DNA from: Cyanobacteria bacterium FACHB-471
GTDB taxonomy: Bacteria > Cyanobacteriota > Cyanobacteriia > Elainellales > Elainellaceae
Length of the DNA stretch: 64,000 nucleotides
NCBI GenBank assembly: GCA_014695345.1
Contig: JACJOC010000095.1
Coordinates: forward strand, 62,001 to 126,000
Reading direction: 5' to 3'
A program made the translations under genes and the position numbers. Shown here in pieces: positions 34,606-44,253 of this stretch; the first letter of the stretch is position 1; each line of letters starts with the position of its first letter. Below the pieces are notes generated by a model. That model made no database searches. It was not told where the DNA came from and saw only the letters and a program-made list of their open reading frames with translations.

Positions 34606-35352
34606 TCAAAAAGCGCCAATGTCATGAAAGTGCGCCTGTTCCCAGAAGAAATCAGGAGACACTCGCCCCTCGATAACGCCAATGCCCTCATCCTCAAGCG
34701 CCTGTTGTTGCTGTGGCATGTGTTTTGTGATCAGTCCACCGTCTGGGGCAACGATGCGATGAATGGGGAGGCGATCGCCCGCCTTCTTCAAGAAAATTGG
34801 AATTGTGCGGTAATAGCTGCGAGCTAATCCCAGTGCCATCAGCAAGTGAGCTGTGCTAACGACTTTACCGGACTGAATTCTCGTCACAAACTCTGTAAAC
34901 CTGCCTTTGGCATTTTCTGGCAGGGGGGAAAATTGGTATGGACTGATCTGCACTTGATCCCCCACCTTGATCAAGCCATCCCTAACGACCATCCCCAGTA
35001 GCCCGCGTTTGCCTTTTATTCGGGTGGCAAGTCCAGGCTTGAGTTGATTTAACTGAGAACAGGGGTCACAGGGAAACGTAATCCGGATTAAAGCAGACTG
35101 ACCCACCTGTAAAACCTGCCCCGAAGCTAAGGACTCGATTGGTGCATCAATCAGCAAATTTTCTCGTAAATCTCCAGGGTTCAAATCAAATTCAGCAAGG
35201 GTAGGGGTATCTACAAGCAAAATCTGACGGGGGTTGCCGGCGATCGCATAAACATCCCCTTCCACACCCACGCCACGCTTAAGCAGCAACTCTTCACGTT
35301 CAGTAGTTGCTGCTCCTTTATGCTGCTTTGCAAAAAGCTTTACTGCTTTCAC
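34606..35352 (-). CDS. MOSC domain - alkyltransferase-like (ATL) fusion protein
   Basis: This 248-residue protein joins two known modules. Residues 1-140 are MOSC (GVGVEGDVYAIAGNPRQILL, and Cys95 in FPCDPCSQ), a domain that binds sulfur carriers or molybdenum cofactor. Residues 153-233 resemble the DNA-binding C-terminal domain of O6-alkylguanine transferases (GKVVSTAHLLMALGLARSYYR), but the acceptor PCHR motif reads PIHR, so it lacks the methyl-accepting Cys and looks like an ATL protein that flags alkylated bases. It is a single gene on the minus strand facing bcp. The role of the fusion is unknown. Confidence 0.82.
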   Translation of the reverse strand: MKAVKLFAKQHKGAATTEREELLLKRGVGVEGDVYAIAGNPRQILLVDTPTLAEFDLNPGDLRENLLIDAPIESLASGQVLQVGQSALIRITFPCDPCSQLNQLKPGLATRIKGKRGLLGMVVRDGLIKVGDQVQISPYQFSPLPENAKGRFTEFVTRIQSGKVVSTAHLLMALGLARSYYRTIPIFLKKAGDRLPIHRIVAPDGGLITKHMPQQQQALEDEGIGVIEGRVSPDFFWEQAHFHDIGAF

Positions 35353-35506
35353 AGGCTCCTCATAACCTAATTTGGGACTGCAATAGCATAAGGGCTTTTC
35401 TGAAAGCTTGAAGTACGTATTTGCACTGAATCATCCACAGAAGGCTTAAAATCAGAACTGATCCAAATTTGTTTTACCTTCGAACCGACTGCACCAAGGT
35501 GTAAAG

Positions 35507-35977
35507 ATGACCCTAAGCCCCGGCGATCCTGCTCCTGAATTTAGCCTGCCCGACGGAGAAGGTAACAGCGTTAGTCTTTCAGATTTTCGTGGGAAACGAG
35601 TGGTGCTTTACTTCTACCCCCGCGACAACACGCCTGGCTGCACTAAAGAAGCCTGTGGGTTTCGGGATGCCTACCCGGACTATCAGTCCAACGATGTAGT
35701 CGTGCTGGGGATCAGCACCGATGATGCCAAAGCGCATACTAAGTTCACAACTAAATACAACTTGCCGTTTCCGCTGTTGTCAGATGCAGCTGGGCAAGTT
35801 GCCACAATCTACGATAGCTATGGGCTAAAGAAGTTCATGGGTAAGGAATACATGGGCATTAGTCGGAATACGTTTATCATTGGACCGGACGGCAAAATTG
35901 AAAAGATCTACCGCAAAGTCAAGCCAGAAGCTCATGCGGCTGAAATTTTGGCAGATCTAGCTAACGTGTCAGGGTGA
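35507..35977 (+). CDS. bcp: Peroxiredoxin Q/BCP-type
   Basis: This 156-residue thiol peroxidase has the peroxidatic Cys in NTPGCTKEACGF, with a resolving Cys five residues later, as in the atypical two-Cys PrxQ type. The thioredoxin fold and C-terminal RNTFIIGPDGKIEKIYRKVK are complete. It reduces hydrogen and organic peroxides with thioredoxin. It is a single gene; the next gene starts about 60 bp later. Confidence 0.95.
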   Translation: MTLSPGDPAPEFSLPDGEGNSVSLSDFRGKRVVLYFYPRDNTPGCTKEACGFRDAYPDYQSNDVVVLGISTDDAKAHTKFTTKYNLPFPLLSDAAGQVATIYDSYGLKKFMGKEYMGISRNTFIIGPDGKIEKIYRKVKPEAHAAEILADLANVSG

Positions 35978-36038
35978 ATACTTTACCTGTTCCATCTTTA
36001 CTCTCTATGGCGTAGCACTTTTAGTAGCACCATCACTT

Positions 36039-36494
36039 ATGCTTCGGCTGTGGCAAATCATCCAAACCGCTCTGGGCATTATTTTTCGTCACCCGATTAC
36101 GGGCACTAGCATCATTCCTGTGATGCCCGACGGACAAATTGTATTAATTCGACGACGGGATAATGGCTGTTGGGGGCTACCAGGCGGCATTGTCGATTGG
36201 GGAGAAGACATTCCCACGGCAGTGAAGCGAGAACTCGCTGAAGAAACCGGGCTGGAGTTGGTCAAAATCCGCCGTCTGGTCGGCGTTTACTCTGCACCTG
36301 ATCGCGATCCTCGATTTCACTCCATTTGTGTGGTAGTCGAGGCGGAAGTAACAGGCAAAATGTCAATCAAAGATAAGCTAGAAATTCTTGACGTAAGAGC
36401 GTTTCAGCCATCAAGCCTGCCTCAAGGTAAGCTCTCCCACGATCATGACCAGCAATTGCAAGACTATTTCAGCGGCGTGACTACCCTAGCCTGA
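36039..36494 (+). CDS. Nudix hydrolase
   Basis: This 151-residue protein has a full Nudix box (GGIVDWGEDIPTAVKREL followed by AEETGLEL), which binds Mg2+ and hydrolyses X-linked nucleoside diphosphates. The NGCWGLPGG lead-in is typical. The substrate is not predictable from sequence. It lies between bcp and the alpha/beta hydrolase on the same strand. Confidence 0.9.
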   Translation: MLRLWQIIQTALGIIFRHPITGTSIIPVMPDGQIVLIRRRDNGCWGLPGGIVDWGEDIPTAVKRELAEETGLELVKIRRLVGVYSAPDRDPRFHSICVVVEAEVTGKMSIKDKLEILDVRAFQPSSLPQGKLSHDHDQQLQDYFSGVTTLA

Positions 36495-36633
36495 CCAGGT
36501 TGTGTCAGCATCTCAAGATCAACAGCATTTTCTGAAATGACATAGGTTGACTGTTAGAATCACTAACTGGCGGCTCTAACTGGCTATTCCTGACCTGGCT
36601 ATTACCCGTCTAGCTGTTACCTTGTAGTTTAGG

Positions 36634-37446
36634 ATGACCTTACCAATCCGCAACTCCCGTATTCGACTGTCTCAAGGGCAACTGTTTTGGCGCGAAGTGG
36701 GTCAAGGGACGGTATTGGTCTTTCTACACGGCTCTTGGAATGACAGCAGCCAGTGGTTGCCGTTGGTGGAACGTTTGAGCCAAACTTACCATTGCCTAGT
36801 GCCTGATTTGCTGGGGTTTGGAGAATCAGAGCGCCCTGAACTGCATTACTCCGTTGAGCTACAGGTGGAATGTCTGGCGGAGTACCTGGAATCGTTGAAA
36901 TTACGTCAGGTTTACCTGGTTGGGCATTCTCTGGGCGGGTGGATTGCATCCAGCTACGCGCTGCGCTTTCCAGACCAGGTGAAAGGGTTAATATTGCTAG
37001 CGCCAGAGGGAGTACAGCTAGAAGGGAAGGGCGATCGCTGGCATTGGTCACGCTGGCTCACTGGACGACCGCCACTGGCTTATCGGTTCTTACAACTCCT
37101 GTTGCCCTTTGCCAAAGTGTTTGGTTGGCGAGAATGGGTCGAGCGATCGCTCCAGCTTCGCCAAAAACTGATGCGATCGCCTGTTGCCTGCAAACTCTTG
37201 TTTAACCGTCGCGCGTCTGAAATTCGGGCAGAACTATTACCCGAAGACCAAATTTCCTGGCTAAAACTGCCTATCCTGATTTTGCAAGGAGAGCAAGATG
37301 ACGCAGCAGCAATTCGCAGTCATCAAGTCTTTGCCCAAGCTCCCCAAGCAGAGCTAAAAGTAATTTCCAGCTTCGATCCAGACCTATTGCAGACTGAAGC
37401 TAAGGCGATCGCCACCGAAATCCGTAAGTTTGTAGAAACTGCCTGA
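36634..37446 (+). CDS. Alpha/beta hydrolase, catalytic His uncertain
   Basis: This 270-residue protein has the alpha/beta hydrolase core: HGSWNDSSQW oxyanion loop, the nucleophile elbow Ser in GHSLGG (about residue 98) and a likely acid Asp in QGEQDD. The usual C-terminal His position (a GH motif near the end) instead reads VISSFDPDLL, so the triad may be incomplete. It could be a non-catalytic relative or use another His. Function is unknown. The start is the ATG at 36634. Confidence 0.8.
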   Translation: MTLPIRNSRIRLSQGQLFWREVGQGTVLVFLHGSWNDSSQWLPLVERLSQTYHCLVPDLLGFGESERPELHYSVELQVECLAEYLESLKLRQVYLVGHSLGGWIASSYALRFPDQVKGLILLAPEGVQLEGKGDRWHWSRWLTGRPPLAYRFLQLLLPFAKVFGWREWVERSLQLRQKLMRSPVACKLLFNRRASEIRAELLPEDQISWLKLPILILQGEQDDAAAIRSHQVFAQAPQAELKVISSFDPDLLQTEAKAIATEIRKFVETA

Positions 37447-37591
37447 AGCACGCTAATTGCCGATCAAATCATAAATTCTGTAACGTTCATAGTGACGATT
37501 TCAGTCGTAGCAGGCTAAAGCTTGAACTATAAAGTTGAAACTATAAAGTTTGTGCAACTTTCAAGCTAGTCAATTCGCCCATCTCGTCATT

Positions 37592-38542
37592 ATGAGTGTC
37601 TTTGATCGTTCCAACCCAACATCTGTAACATCTCAGTTGAAATTAAACCAAATAATTGCTGCTGGACTGAATCGTCGCTGGTCGTGGAAACACCGTCTGG
37701 GCATCAGTGCTTTGCTGGGAGCGATCGCCTTCATCCTGGTTTTGATCACTCCTGCCCAAGCCATCGAAGTCCAGATTCAGCCTGATAGCCCGCAATTGGG
37801 CGATACCATCGCAGTCATCGTGCAAACCAGTTCAGCTGATGTCGAAGCCCCGACTGTCACCATGAATCAGACGACCTACCCAACCTTCGCGATCGGTAGC
37901 AATCGATTTCGCGCCCTGTTGCCCACCACCCCACTAGATGCACCAGGACGTTATGAAATTCGGGTGAATGGCGAAGGCGACCAGCGCAATTTGGCAGTTT
38001 GGTTGCGCGATCGCTCCTTTCCTACCCAACGCATCACCCTGCGTGGCGGTGGTGTAGAGGGCACCGATTACGAATTTGATCGAGTCGCTGAATTTAAGCA
38101 ACTGGTCACTCCCGAAAAGTTTTGGACGACTCCCTTCATTCGCCCTAATGCGGGTGAAATTACCTCTGGGTATGGAATTCGACGTTACTACAACGGTGTA
38201 TTTGCCCAAGACTACTACCATCGCGGCGTGGATTACGGCGGTGGTACCGGTTCCGCAGCAGTGGCTCCTGCCGCTGGGAGGATTGCCCTTGTGGGGCGCG
38301 AATCTGACGGCTTTCAGCTACACGGCAATACTATTGGGATCGATCATGGACAGGGCGTTGCTAGCATTTTTCTGCACCTAAGCCGGATCGACGTACAAGA
38401 AGGCGACTTTGTACAACCTGGACAGGTGGTTGGAGCTGTCGGGGCAACAGGTGCAGTCACCGGCCCGCATCTACACTGGGGTCTCTACGTTCATGGGTTG
38501 GCTGTTGATCCAGCGCCTTGGCGATACGACGGCTTTGAGTAA
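37592..38542 (+). CDS. M23-family metallopeptidase, exported
   Basis: This 316-residue protein has a hydrophobic N-terminal signal or anchor (about residues 35-55), a beta-rich domain (SPQLGDTIAV, GRYEIRVNG) and a C-terminal peptidase M23 (LytM) domain. Zn ligands are visible in HRGVDYG and HLHW (GPHLHWGLYV). It probably cuts peptidoglycan crosslinks or regulates amidases. I chose the ATG at 37592; a GTG at 37550 is in frame. Confidence 0.9.
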   Translation: MSVFDRSNPTSVTSQLKLNQIIAAGLNRRWSWKHRLGISALLGAIAFILVLITPAQAIEVQIQPDSPQLGDTIAVIVQTSSADVEAPTVTMNQTTYPTFAIGSNRFRALLPTTPLDAPGRYEIRVNGEGDQRNLAVWLRDRSFPTQRITLRGGGVEGTDYEFDRVAEFKQLVTPEKFWTTPFIRPNAGEITSGYGIRRYYNGVFAQDYYHRGVDYGGGTGSAAVAPAAGRIALVGRESDGFQLHGNTIGIDHGQGVASIFLHLSRIDVQEGDFVQPGQVVGAVGATGAVTGPHLHWGLYVHGLAVDPAPWRYDGFE

Positions 38543-38680
38543 TTTCACAGCAGGTCGGAAATAAGATTAGCTTAAGTCGGACTGATTTCGTGCGATTTCC
38601 AAATTCTGGGGCAAACTAAACTCAAGAAGATTGATTGTAAGTTTGTCACCCAAGTGGCGCGGTGGAGCGTAAAAAACTTT

Positions 38681-39247
38681 ATGAGTATCGAAAAAATTGT
38701 TGACCAAGCTCTACAGGATGGTTATCTGACCCCTGCCATGGAAGCAGAAGTTGGGCGCATCTGCGACACCGCCTCTGAGCTGTCGATTGAAGAATACATG
38801 GCGTTGGATCGATTGATGGGAGCTTTGCTGACCGGCGAAGTGGTTGCAGTTCCCCGCAAGCAGTTCATTAACGTAATGGAAGAGTTGGTACTGACGGAAG
38901 CGATCGCCCGCGTCGCCGAAATTGAAGCCACGAGTGATGTCACCCTCGACCTGGGTGATATCGCCGCCTACGCGCTCAACCGCCTGCCGCCGCTCTATGC
39001 CACCACTGAAGAGGGTGCTGACTACCAACGAGGACGGGCAAAAGACGAACTTCAAACGCTGATTGCTCAGCAGGTGAGTGAGGCGATCGCCCGCAACCTA
39101 GATAAACCCGAATTCTTCCCAGAACGGCAAGTGTTGGGCAAAAATGCAGGTGATGAAGTGCTGACTCAAGTCAGTGCTTTGCTGCAAACCTATGCTCCCA
39201 AGTTTGAAGCTGGATCAAAGCCCAGTGGCGATCGGGGCATTGCTTAG
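38681..39247 (+). CDS. Late competence protein ComFB-like
   Basis: This 188-residue protein has the ComFB signature in its middle (DVTLDLGDIAAYALNRLPPL, then ATTEEGADYQRGRA). The zinc cysteines of some homologues are not present in this segment. In cyanobacteria ComFB proteins bind c-di-AMP and affect natural competence; whether this copy does is untested. I placed the start at the ATG at 38681; a GTG 27 bp earlier is possible. A strong hairpin follows. Confidence 0.82.
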   Translation: MSIEKIVDQALQDGYLTPAMEAEVGRICDTASELSIEEYMALDRLMGALLTGEVVAVPRKQFINVMEELVLTEAIARVAEIEATSDVTLDLGDIAAYALNRLPPLYATTEEGADYQRGRAKDELQTLIAQQVSEAIARNLDKPEFFPERQVLGKNAGDEVLTQVSALLQTYAPKFEAGSKPSGDRGIA

Positions 39248-39281
39248 AATTTCGACTAAGAGCTTTGAACTGAATAGCCCT

Positions 39282-39331
39282 AAACTTTAAGCGGAAGTGC
39301 AGCAGAATAGCTACACTTCCGCTTAAAGTTT
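39282..39331 (+). terminator. Strong terminator-like hairpin after comFB gene
   Basis: AAACTTTAAGCGGAAGTG (39282-39299) and its complement (39314-39331) form a perfect 18-bp stem with a 14-base loop. The stem is long and without a T tract, so it may be an RNA-stabilising or processing structure as well as a terminator. Confidence 0.7.
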
Positions 39332-39771
39332 GCGATCGAATCCTCAAAGTCTAGCCTTCGGTAGTCAGCAGTTTTTGCGGTCGAGTATTAGGGGTTTGTC
39401 TGCTTGAATTAGTATGAGGGTGGGGGGGATAGGGCTAAAGCTTCGGCTTTTAAGCCTCTTCAGGCTATACCCTGCCTGTTCTAACTAATTATTTTTGAAT
39501 CAAGTTCTTTAATTCTTCATCAGATCTCTACTGAAAAGCTAGACTCAGTACAGGTTTAATTATCTAATCTAGTAATAGCTAGTCCCCCAAGGATTAAATC
39601 TTGAGATTATAGATTTGCCAAGGCTTCTAGTAATAAATGGATGACGCACTGAGATGAGGCAATGCGATCGCAGCCTCCAGCCCCAACTCCTCTTTCTAGC
39701 CCCTTAAACTTGAAATCAGAATTAAGTGCAAATCCTGGTTTCATAGGAACTAAAACACCACTTACTTTGCC
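39332..39771. other. Long gap upstream of zur, with UUCG hairpin
   Basis: This 440-bp region has no gene I can support. A hairpin with a TTCG loop (39433-39456, GGCTAAAGC / GCTTTtaAGCC) could be a structured RNA or the end of an upstream transcript. The last 100 bp should hold the zur promoter. A Zur-type palindrome was not obvious. Confidence 0.4.
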
Positions 39772-40182
39772 ATGAAAGCCCAACAGCGTACCCGCAGCCA
39801 GGAGCGGATTCTTAACCTGCTTAGAACTTTGAATCGAGCGGCTTCTGCTCAAGATATTTATGTAGAGCTGCGTAGTCGCAACGAAGGAATGGGGCTAGCA
39901 ACGGTCTATCGCTCTTTAGAAGCGCTCAAACTGGAAGGAGTGATTCAGGTTCGCACGTTAGCAACCGGAGAATCGCTTTACAGTTCTATTCAGGAAGACA
40001 AACACCATTTGACCTGTTTGCAGTGCGGGGCATCTATTCCGATTAATGAATGCCCCGTTCACGATCTAGAAGACCAGCTGCACCAGTCTTACCGCTTCAA
40101 AATCTATTACCACACTCTGGAGTTTTTTGGGCTGTGTACTGAATGCCAGCTGGCTCACGCAAGCGATAACACTTCTGACTAA
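39772..40182 (+). CDS. zur: Fur-family regulator, FurB/Zur-type
   Basis: This 136-residue protein is close to cyanobacterial FurB/Zur: [20 protein letters not shown], the DNA-binding helix [20 protein letters not shown], and [12 protein letters not shown]. Structural Zn is held by Cys-X2-Cys pairs (CLQC and CTEC). FurB in Anabaena represses zinc uptake and redox genes. The stop overlaps the end of the convergent SPFH gene by 4 bp. Zinc sensing is inferred from family. Confidence 0.93.
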   Translation: MKAQQRTRSQERILNLLRTLNRAASAQDIYVELRSRNEGMGLATVYRSLEALKLEGVIQVRTLATGESLYSSIQEDKHHLTCLQCGASIPINECPVHDLEDQLHQSYRFKIYYHTLEFFGLCTECQLAHASDNTSD

Positions 40183-41159
40183 GATCCAAACATCTTTGGC
40201 TCGTCCTTATCTCTATCTCCAATCATGGAGCGCATTCCTTCAACCGTAGCAGGAATGCTGCGTGGGTCCATAAACATAACCTTGCTGCTGCCGCTGGTGC
40301 CGATCTTAGAACCCATGTCGATGTAGTTTTGAGTCATCAAAAACTGAAGTGCTTCATGAGCATTGGGATCAGATTTCAACGTACTCGCGATGACTTGTAA
40401 AGCCTCAGCCGTTGCTTGTGCCCGCAACACTTGCTCTTGGCGTTCTGCTTGTGCTCGTAAAACAATTGTTTTTTGCTGTGCCTCAGCTTCCAAGATGGTT
40501 GCTTTTTGGCGAGCTTCGGCTTCCAAGACGCGGGCCTCAGCACTACCTCTTGCTGAGTTAACGGCTGATTCTCTTTCGCCTTCAGATGTGAGAATGGATG
40601 CCCGCTTGCGCCGCTCCGCCGACATCTGGAGCTCCATCGACTCCTGTACAGCTTTAGAGGGAACAATGTCTCGCAGTTCAACCCGGGTCACTTTAACGCC
40701 CCAGGGGTCAGTTGAGACGTCTAGCTCTCGTAGCAACAGTTCGTTGATTTCAGAGCGAGCGGTAAAGGTTTCATCTAGCTCTAGCTTACCCATCTCGGCG
40801 CGAATCTGAGTTAGTACCAGATTGACCATTGCCGATTGAAGATTCTCGACCTTGTAGTAGGCTTTCTCCAAGTCCATGATACGCCAGTACACGACGGCAT
40901 CAACTGAAATCGAGACGTTGTCACGAGTGATGCACTGCTGCGGCGGAATGTCGATCACCCGCTCACGAATGGTTTGCTGGTAAGCAATGCGATCCAGGAA
41001 AGGAACCGTGAAATTAAGTCCTGGCGAAAGTTTTCTACCGTTGTATCGCCCTAACCGTTCAACTAATGCTTCGTTTCCCTGATTAACGATGCGAACCGAT
41101 TTTGTCAGAACAGTACCACCAAAAACTAAAAATATTAAGAATCCTACCAAGTCACCCAC
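40179..41159 (-). CDS. SPFH/stomatin-like membrane protein (QmcA-like)
   Basis: This protein of about 326 residues has one N-terminal membrane helix ([12 protein letters not shown]), an SPFH domain ([20 protein letters not shown] onward) and an Ala/Glu-rich coiled coil ([20 protein letters not shown]). It forms membrane scaffolds with the NfeD protein encoded 30 bp upstream. The start is set at the GTG at 41159 because GGAGG sits nine bases upstream; a TTG at 41168 is an alternative. The 3' end overlaps zur. Confidence 0.9.
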   Translation of the reverse strand: MGDLVGFLIFLVFGGTVLTKSVRIVNQGNEALVERLGRYNGRKLSPGLNFTVPFLDRIAYQQTIRERVIDIPPQQCITRDNVSISVDAVVYWRIMDLEKAYYKVENLQSAMVNLVLTQIRAEMGKLELDETFTARSEINELLLRELDVSTDPWGVKVTRVELRDIVPSKAVQESMELQMSAERRKRASILTSEGERESAVNSARGSAEARVLEAEARQKATILEAEAQQKTIVLRAQAERQEQVLRAQATAEALQVIASTLKSDPNAHEALQFLMTQNYIDMGSKIGTSGSSKVMFMDPRSIPATVEGMRSMIGDRDKDEPKMFGS

Positions 41160-41189
41160 GTTAAACAACCTCCAATTTTTGGGTTTTCA

Positions 41190-41639
41190 TTAGGGAAACT
41201 GCTGAGGCTGTGCCCGCAGCAGGCTTTCTGGCATGACGATAAGTGTGTTGCCCCGACGTTCTACGACGTAGACTCTTTGGTTGGGAGCGATCGCCATTTC
41301 ATCATCTTCGCAACGAGCCTGCCAGGAATTTCCCTCATAAAGTACTCGACCTGTTTGCCCTGGCAGAATTTCTGTGATTGTCTGTGCTTCCGTCGCATCA
41401 GCAATTAACCGATGTTTGCTTTGAGGAATAAAGCGGCGAGACAAGACAGTGAGAATTACAGACAGTGCTAGCCAGAGAACAACCTGAATCCCGAAGTGGG
41501 GCACTACTAGCGCCACCAAGCCGACCACAATGGCGCTGACTCCCATCGTGAATTCCACAAATGCTGTCGGTAAAGTCATCTCCATGATGCAGAGAATTAC
41601 ACCAGCAATCAGCCAAAGAACTGTGGGACTTAGCGACAT
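41190..41639 (-). CDS. NfeD-family membrane protein
   Basis: This 149-residue protein has three or four hydrophobic segments (residues 5-75) and a C-terminal OB-fold domain (GQTGRVLYEGNSWQARCEDD). NfeD proteins pair with SPFH proteins, and this is the classic operon order. The short form here lacks the protease domain of long NfeD proteins. It probably modulates membrane microdomains or the activity of its partner. Confidence 0.9.
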   Translation of the reverse strand: MSLSPTVLWLIAGVILCIMEMTLPTAFVEFTMGVSAIVVGLVALVVPHFGIQVVLWLALSVILTVLSRRFIPQSKHRLIADATEAQTITEILPGQTGRVLYEGNSWQARCEDDEMAIAPNQRVYVVERRGNTLIVMPESLLRAQPQQFP

Positions 41640-41848
41640 ATATTCAGCTCTCGATACACAGGTCTGTCGATATTCAATAACTTCACTGGTAGCAATGGCA
41701 ATTCCGCTATTTCAGCTTCAGAGAATCACTACAGGCTTGATTAGAGTAAGCTTGCCCACATTTCAATCTAACTTAGTGTTTGTTTACATCACAGTGGTGT
41801 CAGCTTATCTTCCGTTTGTTTATACCCACTTTTTATACCAACTTTAAG

Positions 41849-41904
41849 GCTGCATATTTTTGAACCTGCCCCGCGTATGCGAGGCAGGTTCAAAAATATG
41901 CAGC
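41849..41904. repeat. 22-bp inverted repeat (cruciform-like) between nfeD and PP2C genes
   Basis: The arms at 41849-41870 and 41883-41904 are perfect complements (outer part GCTGCATATTTTTGAAC). The 12-base centre can add a CGC-GTAT-GCG tip. AAGCTGCATATTTT recurs at 44947-44960, so this may be one copy of a dispersed intergenic repeat. The surrounding 340-bp gap (41640-41979) is otherwise AT-rich with no gene and should hold the promoters of both divergent genes. Confidence 0.75.
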
Positions 41905-41979
41905 TTCATGTAGAAACGGTATTACATCGTTGCAATGTCAGCTTATCTTTAAGGGTAATTGTTCGTCTTGTTTGAGTGC

Positions 41980-44028
41980 ATGAGCCGTCCCCATTCTTCG
42001 ATTGAATGCCCCAACCCGGAGTGCCTTCATTCCAATAATTCGCTCGGTAGCCGTATCTGCGATCGCTGCCAAACGCCACTGCTCTATAACTACCTATGGG
42101 CAGTCGGGGCAGTAAACCACATCCCGACTGGAACCCGGATAAACGGTAGATATGGCGTGGTGGCTCCTAGAATCTGGCTGGATACGCAGCCGGGGCGATC
42201 GCCCGATGTCCCATCGAGCTTACCTGATGCAGCTTTGCCCTACTTGCACCTATATCCCCAACGGCTTTATGTACCAGGAGTGTTTGGGTTTTGCGCTCTC
42301 AAGGGAGGCGACGTAGCCATGCTGCTGGAGAATGCTCCTATTGACCTGACAGGTAAGCTTTACCCAGCGATCGCCACAGTTTGGTCACGGGGAACAGCGG
42401 TGCGTCAGGTTTACTGGCTGTGGCAAATTCTGCAACTGTGGACTCCACTTCAGGAGATGGGAGTTGCTGCTAGTCTCCTGACTCCAGATAATCTGCGGAT
42501 TGAGGGGTGGCGAGTGCGGCTGCGAGAGCTTTACAGCGATGAGCCAGAGATTGATCAGCTGGATACTACTAAGCCAGACGTGGGTGAGTCAAATACGAGT
42601 GAGCTAGAGACTGCTAAGCCAAATGAGGGGAGGTTAGAATCCACGACAGAGGAGACAGCCAGTCCGCGATCGCTCAAAGAATTGGCAGACGTCTGGTTGA
42701 CTTGGATTGATGACTCACAGGAAGCGTTGATCCAACCCTTACGAAAGATTTGTCAGCAAATGCAGTCTGCTACGTCTAAGGAAGCGGAGGGGGCGATGCA
42801 AAGCAGTTCCCCCTTTGGGGCGATCGCCACTCAACTCAACCAGCTTTTGCTAGAACAGGCAGCTCAGCAGCCCCTCCAGCTCAGCATCGCTGGCGCAACC
42901 TCAACGGGTCCAAAACGGACACACAACGAAGATGCTTGCTATCCAATCACGCTGAATGCGGCTGAACCGCCCCAGTTTAGTGAGCTGCTGCCCCATCTGG
43001 CGATCGTGTGTGACGGCATTGGTGGGCACGCAGGTGGAGAAGTTGCCAGCCAGCTTGCCCTGCGCTCTCTGCAGCTTCAGTTTCGGGCACTGCTGGCTGA
43101 GATTGCTGAGCAGCCAGAACTGATGACTCCAGAGGTTGTGACTCAGCAAATAGAAGCAATCATTCGTGTGGTCAACAACCTAATTGCCGCGCAAAACGAT
43201 ACTCAGGGACGAGAATTGCGTCAGCGCATGGGCACAACCCTGGTGATGGCACTGCAACTGCCCCAGAAAATCGAGACTCCAACTGGTACGAGTAACACCC
43301 ATGAACTTTACCTAGCACATCTGGGAGACAGTCGTGCCTATTGGCTGACTCCGCGCTATTGCCACACGCTCACCGTGGATGATGATGTCGCTACTCGGGA
43401 AGTGCGGATGGGGCGCAGCCTCTACCAAGATGCTTTAAAGCGACCCGATGCTGGAGCCCTGACTCAAGCTTTAGGCACACGGGATGGTGAGTTTCTACAT
43501 CCAGTCGTGCAGCGGTTCGTTCTGGAGGAGGATGGTGTGCTGCTGCTTTGCTCGGATGGGCTGAGCGACCACAATCGAGTTGAGCAGTCGTGGGAGCCAC
43601 TTACTCGCCAGTTGTTTAAGGGAGAGCTTACTCTAGACGAAGCTGTTCAAGCCTGGATCGAGCTCGCCAGCGAGAAAAACGGACACGACAACATTTCTGT
43701 GGTGCTGTTGCAGTGTCAGGTTTCACCTCAGTATCCTCAACCGCTCGAGCCAAAACTGCCACCTGCACCGCTCGTCAGTCAGTCAGAACTGTCAGAATCT
43801 TCCAGAGCATTGCTGTATGGGGACGAAGAAGAATTTGAGTCAGAAACAACCGATTCTGCAACCCGTTCTCGACAGAAGGCGAGTCCGCTGGCGATCGCTT
43901 TTGGGCTTGCCGTCTTAATGTTTCTACTGGGGGTAGCGGGCGTTGCTGCTTGGCGACAAATCAATCCCGGAAGCTTTAACCGAACCTGGGAACGACTGCT
44001 CCAGCCGTCTTCTCAATCCTCCCCTTAA
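41980..44028 (+). CDS. Zn-ribbon, pseudokinase-like and PP2C phosphatase membrane protein
   Basis: This 682-residue protein has a Zn-ribbon (Cys10, 15, 27 and 30), a region of about residues 45-265 that looks like a decayed protein kinase lobe (LLTPDNLRIEGWRVRLREL), a PP2C domain (about 301-570) and a C-terminal membrane helix (about 634-655). PP2C metal sites are intact: RTHNEDAC, VCDGIGGH, GDSR, CSDGLSD and HDNISVV. It is a Ser/Thr phosphatase, resembling PrpJ, a plasma-membrane PP2C needed for heterocyst maturation in Anabaena. The start is the ATG at 41980. Confidence 0.88.
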   Translation: MSRPHSSIECPNPECLHSNNSLGSRICDRCQTPLLYNYLWAVGAVNHIPTGTRINGRYGVVAPRIWLDTQPGRSPDVPSSLPDAALPYLHLYPQRLYVPGVFGFCALKGGDVAMLLENAPIDLTGKLYPAIATVWSRGTAVRQVYWLWQILQLWTPLQEMGVAASLLTPDNLRIEGWRVRLRELYSDEPEIDQLDTTKPDVGESNTSELETAKPNEGRLESTTEETASPRSLKELADVWLTWIDDSQEALIQPLRKICQQMQSATSKEAEGAMQSSSPFGAIATQLNQLLLEQAAQQPLQLSIAGATSTGPKRTHNEDACYPITLNAAEPPQFSELLPHLAIVCDGIGGHAGGEVASQLALRSLQLQFRALLAEIAEQPELMTPEVVTQQIEAIIRVVNNLIAAQNDTQGRELRQRMGTTLVMALQLPQKIETPTGTSNTHELYLAHLGDSRAYWLTPRYCHTLTVDDDVATREVRMGRSLYQDALKRPDAGALTQALGTRDGEFLHPVVQRFVLEEDGVLLLCSDGLSDHNRVEQSWEPLTRQLFKGELTLDEAVQAWIELASEKNGHDNISVVLLQCQVSPQYPQPLEPKLPPAPLVSQSELSESSRALLYGDEEEFESETTDSATRSRQKASPLAIAFGLAVLMFLLGVAGVAAWRQINPGSFNRTWERLLQPSSQSSP

Positions 44029-44253
44029 AGCAGCCCCCCTACATAAATGGTGTGAATCGCTGTACGTCTCTGTCAGGCAGCGATTCCCCGCAAGCAGTCT
44101 ATTGAGTAGTGCTACCCAATGGGACAAGGGGTTTGAGTGCATGTCACCTTATATGCAAAGATAAGGATGAGGAGTCTGATCCAAGGCTGAGGCGAAATGC
44201 GCTGACTCAGACGTAAACATTAGCGACTACTTGAGAGAGAACACCGAAAGTTT

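Noticed and set aside
39607-39852. 81-codon minus-strand frame overlapping the zur start
   Set aside because: It covers the zur promoter and start and has no family resemblance; zur is clearly real.
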